Both the position numbers and the translations under genes were made by a program. The notes beneath the pieces were generated by a model. The model was not told the DNA's origin and searched no databases. It saw only the letters and a list, made by a program, of their open reading frames with translations. Positions 5,598-7,965 of a stretch of 7,965 nt of DNA are shown one piece after another. Each line of letters begins with the position of its first letter. Position 1 is the first letter of the stretch. Origin of the DNA: Candidatus Omnitrophota bacterium (lineage in GTDB: Bacteria > Omnitrophota > Gorgyraeia > JAFGHF01); assembly GCA_024543015.1 (NCBI GenBank), contig JAMXCY010000039.1, positions 1 through 7,965 of the forward strand, written 5' to 3'.

Positions 5598-6936
5598 TGG
5601 CAACACTCCCAATATCCCCGGCTCCCATTATTGCCACAAGGTCGCCGGGCTGCATCTGCTTAAGCAGATGGTTTACTATATCCTCTTTAGGCAAAAAACG
5701 CACATCTTTTACCTTTGCCTCTTGAGCTTTTTGACAAATACTTTTTGCGCTCACTCCCTCGATCGGTTCCTCGCTGGCTGCATAAATATCCGTAACGATT
5801 AACTGGTCGGCGTGATGGAAACAGCTACCAAATTGCTCGATCAAACATTTGGTCCGGCTGTAGCGATGGGGTTGAAAAACAGCCACGAGCCTCTTATGGT
5901 GGAAATTCTTTAAGGCCTCCAATGTGGCCTTGATTTCGGTAGGATGGTGCGCGTAATCCTCAAAAACCAGGATATCTTTTTGCTTTAGTTTCAATTCCAG
6001 CCTGCGCCGCACGCCCTGATAAGAACCTAAAGCCTCCTGGATAGAGTTAAACCTTAGCTTAAGCTTCAATCCCACTGCTATAGCTGCCAGGGCATTAGAT
6101 GCATTGTGCCGACCGGGAACTTGCAGAATTATTTCTCCAAGATCCTCGCTTCTATAAACACAGTTAAAACGAGTTAAGCTGTTTTGGATTCGTAAGTCTT
6201 TAGCAAAAATATCTGCTTTGTCTGTTAAGCCAAAACTAAAAAGTCTTTTTTTCAAAGAGCGAGCTATTTTGACCAGCTCTAAATCATCTTCACAAAAGAT
6301 AAGGCAGCCCTCATCCCTGGTCTGATCCATAAACTTGCGAAAAGTCTCTATAATGTGATCTAAATCCCGGTAATAATCTAAATGTTCTCTATCAATATTT
6401 GTAACTACCGAATAAAGTGGATTAAGGGTTAAAAATGAAGCGTCGCTTTCATCAGCCTCAAGAACAAAATAATGGCCTTTTCCGCGAAAAGCATTGCCGC
6501 TAAGGCTGACCAATTCTCCGCCAATACAAACAGTAGGTTTTAGTCCAGATTTTATTAACAGATGCGAAATTAAGGAAGATGTGGTAGTCTTACCATGGGC
6601 CCCGGTTACGGTAATGGCATTTTTCTGGTTTGCCAACTCAGCTAAAGCCTGGGCGCGGCTCGCCACCGCAATCCCCCGAGAATAGGCCGCCAAAAGTTCA
6701 GGATTATCTTTTTTAATCGCGGAGGTATAAATCAACAAGTCTGCATCTGTCAGGTTATCGGCAGAATGGCCAATAGAAATCTTAGCTCCCAGTCTTTTTA
6801 ATTTCTCGGTCAACTGCGATGGTTTTAAATCAGAACCGGAAACCTTCAACCCTTCAGCCAAAAGCAGCTGGGCAATGCCGCTCATGCCAATTCCGCCAAT
6901 ACCAACAAAATGAACCTTGTTCTTACTCAAAAACAT
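5557..6936 (-). CDS. murC: UDP-N-acetylmuramate--L-alanine ligase
   Basis: MurC adds the first amino acid, L-alanine, to UDP-MurNAc using ATP, in the cytoplasm. The 459-residue product has the three Mur-ligase domains. The first is an N-terminal UDP-binding Rossmann domain with the MurC loop GIGGIGMSG (12-20). The central ATPase has P-loop TGAHGKTTTS (111-120), EADESD (160-165) and NIDREHLDYY (180-189). The C-terminal domain has DYAHHPTE (327-334), FQPHRYSRT (354-362) and MGAGDI (437-442). GIGGIGMSG and DYAHHPTE together separate MurC from MurD, MurE and MurF. The ATG at 6936 comes 2 nt after the murG stop, and its ribosome binding site GAGG overlaps the end of murG, so the two are translationally linked. 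Length is normal (E. coli 491, others about 450-460). Confidence 0.97.
   Translation of the reverse strand: MFLSKNKVHFVGIGGIGMSGIAQLLLAEGLKVSGSDLKPSQLTEKLKRLGAKISIGHSADNLTDADLLIYTSAIKKDNPELLAAYSRGIAVASRAQALAELANQKNAITVTGAHGKTTTSSLISHLLIKSGLKPTVCIGGELVSLSGNAFRGKGHYFVLEADESDASFLTLNPLYSVVTNIDREHLDYYRDLDHIIETFRKFMDQTRDEGCLIFCEDDLELVKIARSLKKRLFSFGLTDKADIFAKDLRIQNSLTRFNCVYRSEDLGEIILQVPGRHNASNALAAIAVGLKLKLRFNSIQEALGSYQGVRRRLELKLKQKDILVFEDYAHHPTEIKATLEALKNFHHKRLVAVFQPHRYSRTKCLIEQFGSCFHHADQLIVTDIYAASEEPIEGVSAKSICQKAQEAKVKDVRFLPKEDIVNHLLKQMQPGDLVAIMGAGDIGSVANALVERLKGSHTL
5606..5610 (-). promoter_or_regulatory. ribosome binding site of murB, inside the murC 3' end
   Basis: GGGAG (5610-5606 on the minus strand) with an 8-nt spacer before the ATG at 5597 decides the murB start over the in-frame TTG at 5612, which lies at the edge of this motif. 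It is embedded in codons of the last 20 or so residues of murC, so murB initiation must occur on message still being translated as murC. Confidence 0.6.
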
Positions 6937-6938
6937 AG

Positions 6939-7965
6939 TTACCTCTGGATCAAAGTAAAGATCTCTTCTTTTAGATTGTGGCTTGCCCCGGGAACTTCTA
7001 ACATTCTAATTTCCTGCGACAGTTTCTGGCGTATCCTTTCGCTATTAATTAAATCCAACAGCATCCTTTTTAGGTCTTCACTGGATGTATTATGTTCATC
7101 TAAGACTAAAGCAGCGCCCTTGCGTTGTAAAAATAAAGCATTATCTTTTTGGTGCTTGGTACCATGAGTATGCGGTATCAAAATACAGGGTAGTCCAAAA
7201 CTTGCTGCTTCGAAAATAGTGCCTGCGCCAGCGCGGCCAATCATCAGGTCAGCGCTTTCGTAAACGTCTGCCATCTCTTCAAGGAAATCAAAAACCTGTG
7301 CCTCCAACCTTAAGGTCCTGTATCTTTCTTGAACATAATGAAAGTCTTTTTTGCCCGCAAGATGTATGAGACGTATCTGCGCAAGTGTGCTCTTATCCAA
7401 TAAACCCAAACAATTCAATACTAGCTCATTGATATTGTGCGCACCTTGACTACCGCCGCAAATAAGTATTGTAATTTTTCTCCGAAACTCTGCAACCTTA
7501 CTTGTGAGCTCTTTTCTGCAATGCAAAATATGCCTGCGCAGAGGAAGTCCGGTCTTAACAATTTTGTCTTGGGCTACTCTTTGAGAAAAAAGTCCCGTTG
7601 TACCCTCAAAGCTTATGGTTATTTTATCGGCAATCCTGGATAAAAGCTGATTGGCCCTTCCGGGTATCAAGTTTTGCTCATGAATCACTACAGGTTTACC
7701 AACTATCCGCGCAATAACTAAAGGCGCAAAAGAAACATAGCCTCCAAAGCCCACTACGACTTCTGGTGAGTGTTTCAAGATGATCAAGAAAGATTTCCAG
7801 AAAGCCCAGAATAACTTGGCTGCAAAAAGTATGAATTTAACTGAAAACTTATAAGGTAAACCAACGGCGCTTATGGTTTCAATGTTTACGTTGTTTAAGA
7901 TATAGCCGGCGGCTTCAAGATAACTCCTATCCCTGGGATGGGTGGAAACAACCAAGGTAATTTGG
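6939..7965 (-). CDS. murG: undecaprenyl-PP-MurNAc-pentapeptide-UDP-GlcNAc GlcNAc transferase, 5' end outside window
   Basis: MurG transfers GlcNAc from UDP-GlcNAc to lipid I, giving lipid II on the cytoplasmic face of the membrane. The frame is open to the right edge (341 full codons visible); the N-terminal loop GGTGGH expected in the first 20 or so residues is not in the window, so about 25-30 residues are missing. A TTG at 7955 is in frame but internal to the family alignment and should not be taken as the start. Visible landmarks, numbered from the first full codon: a hydrophobic and basic helix (44-62) fitting the membrane-associating patch, GFGGYVS (72-78), VIHEQN (93-98), the second G-loop GGSQGA (170-175), and the donor-binding stretch GRAGAGTIFEAASFGLP (243-259) followed by HQKDNA (271-276). 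It is the most upstream gene seen of the operon; ftsW or murD would be expected beyond the edge. Confidence 0.95.
   Translation of the reverse strand, partial: QITLVVSTHPRDRSYLEAAGYILNNVNIETISAVGLPYKFSVKFILFAAKLFWAFWKSFLIILKHSPEVVVGFGGYVSFAPLVIARIVGKPVVIHEQNLIPGRANQLLSRIADKITISFEGTTGLFSQRVAQDKIVKTGLPLRRHILHCRKELTSKVAEFRRKITILICGGSQGAHNINELVLNCLGLLDKSTLAQIRLIHLAGKKDFHYVQERYRTLRLEAQVFDFLEEMADVYESADLMIGRAGAGTIFEAASFGLPCILIPHTHGTKHQKDNALFLQRKGAALVLDEHNTSSEDLKRMLLDLINSERIRQKLSQEIRMLEVPGASHNLKEEIFTLIQR

Noticed and set aside
5140..5802. A 220-codon open frame on the plus strand across murB and murC
   Set aside because: It is antisense to two genes with complete catalytic motifs. Its translation shows no recognisable domain and is rich in Pro/Ser as expected for a shadow frame.
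7953..7955. TTG as the start of murG
   Set aside because: The frame continues to the window edge, and the family's GGTGGH loop must lie further upstream, so the gene is simply cut by the window.
1..7965. CRISPR arrays, insertion sequences, tRNA or rRNA genes, phage or defence modules
   Set aside because: I saw no spaced direct repeats, transposase motifs or structured RNA signatures; nearly all the sequence is explained by core genes.

Overview
The window looks like chromosomal DNA of a moderately AT-rich, peptidoglycan-making bacterium. It holds most of a division and cell-wall (dcw) cluster on the minus strand, read right to left: murG (5' end outside the window), murC, murB, ddl, ftsQ, ftsA. 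The order, with murB between murC and ddl, is seen in many Gram-negative-type lineages such as deltaproteobacterial and PVC/Omnitrophota-like groups. My best guess for the source is an uncultured lineage of that kind, but the sequence alone does not settle it. Shine-Dalgarno sites are canonical (GAGG, GGGAG, AAAGGA), and one promoter is a near-perfect sigma70-type sequence.

Layout. Positions 1-237 (minus) are the N-terminal 79 codons of proC, which runs off the left edge. Positions 238-398 are a divergent intergenic region with two back-to-back promoters. Positions 399-1826 (plus) encode a membrane-anchored HAMP-GAF-HD-GYP protein, probably a cyclic-di-GMP phosphodiesterase. Its 3' end overlaps the 3' end of ftsA (1806-2990, minus) by 21 bp. 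The rest, up to 7965, is the minus-strand wall and division operon. Its gene junctions run from a 41-bp overlap (murC/murB) to a 16-bp gap (ddl/ftsQ), so it reads as one transcription unit. No gene-free stretch exceeds 161 bp.

How the genes work together. MurC and MurB act in early UDP-MurNAc-peptide synthesis, Ddl supplies D-Ala-D-Ala, MurG makes lipid II, and FtsQ and FtsA organise the divisome. The HD-GYP gene has its own promoter and is a separate signalling unit that abuts the cluster.

The window is mostly ordinary core genome and I see no new defence or mobile system. The points worth a second look are: ftsZ is absent from its usual place after ftsA; FtsA appears to have a shortened 1C domain; the tail-to-tail overlap encodes FtsA's membrane-targeting tip; each convergent unit has an AT-only candidate terminator inside the other's coding sequence; and MurB has Cys where the catalytic Ser normally sits.
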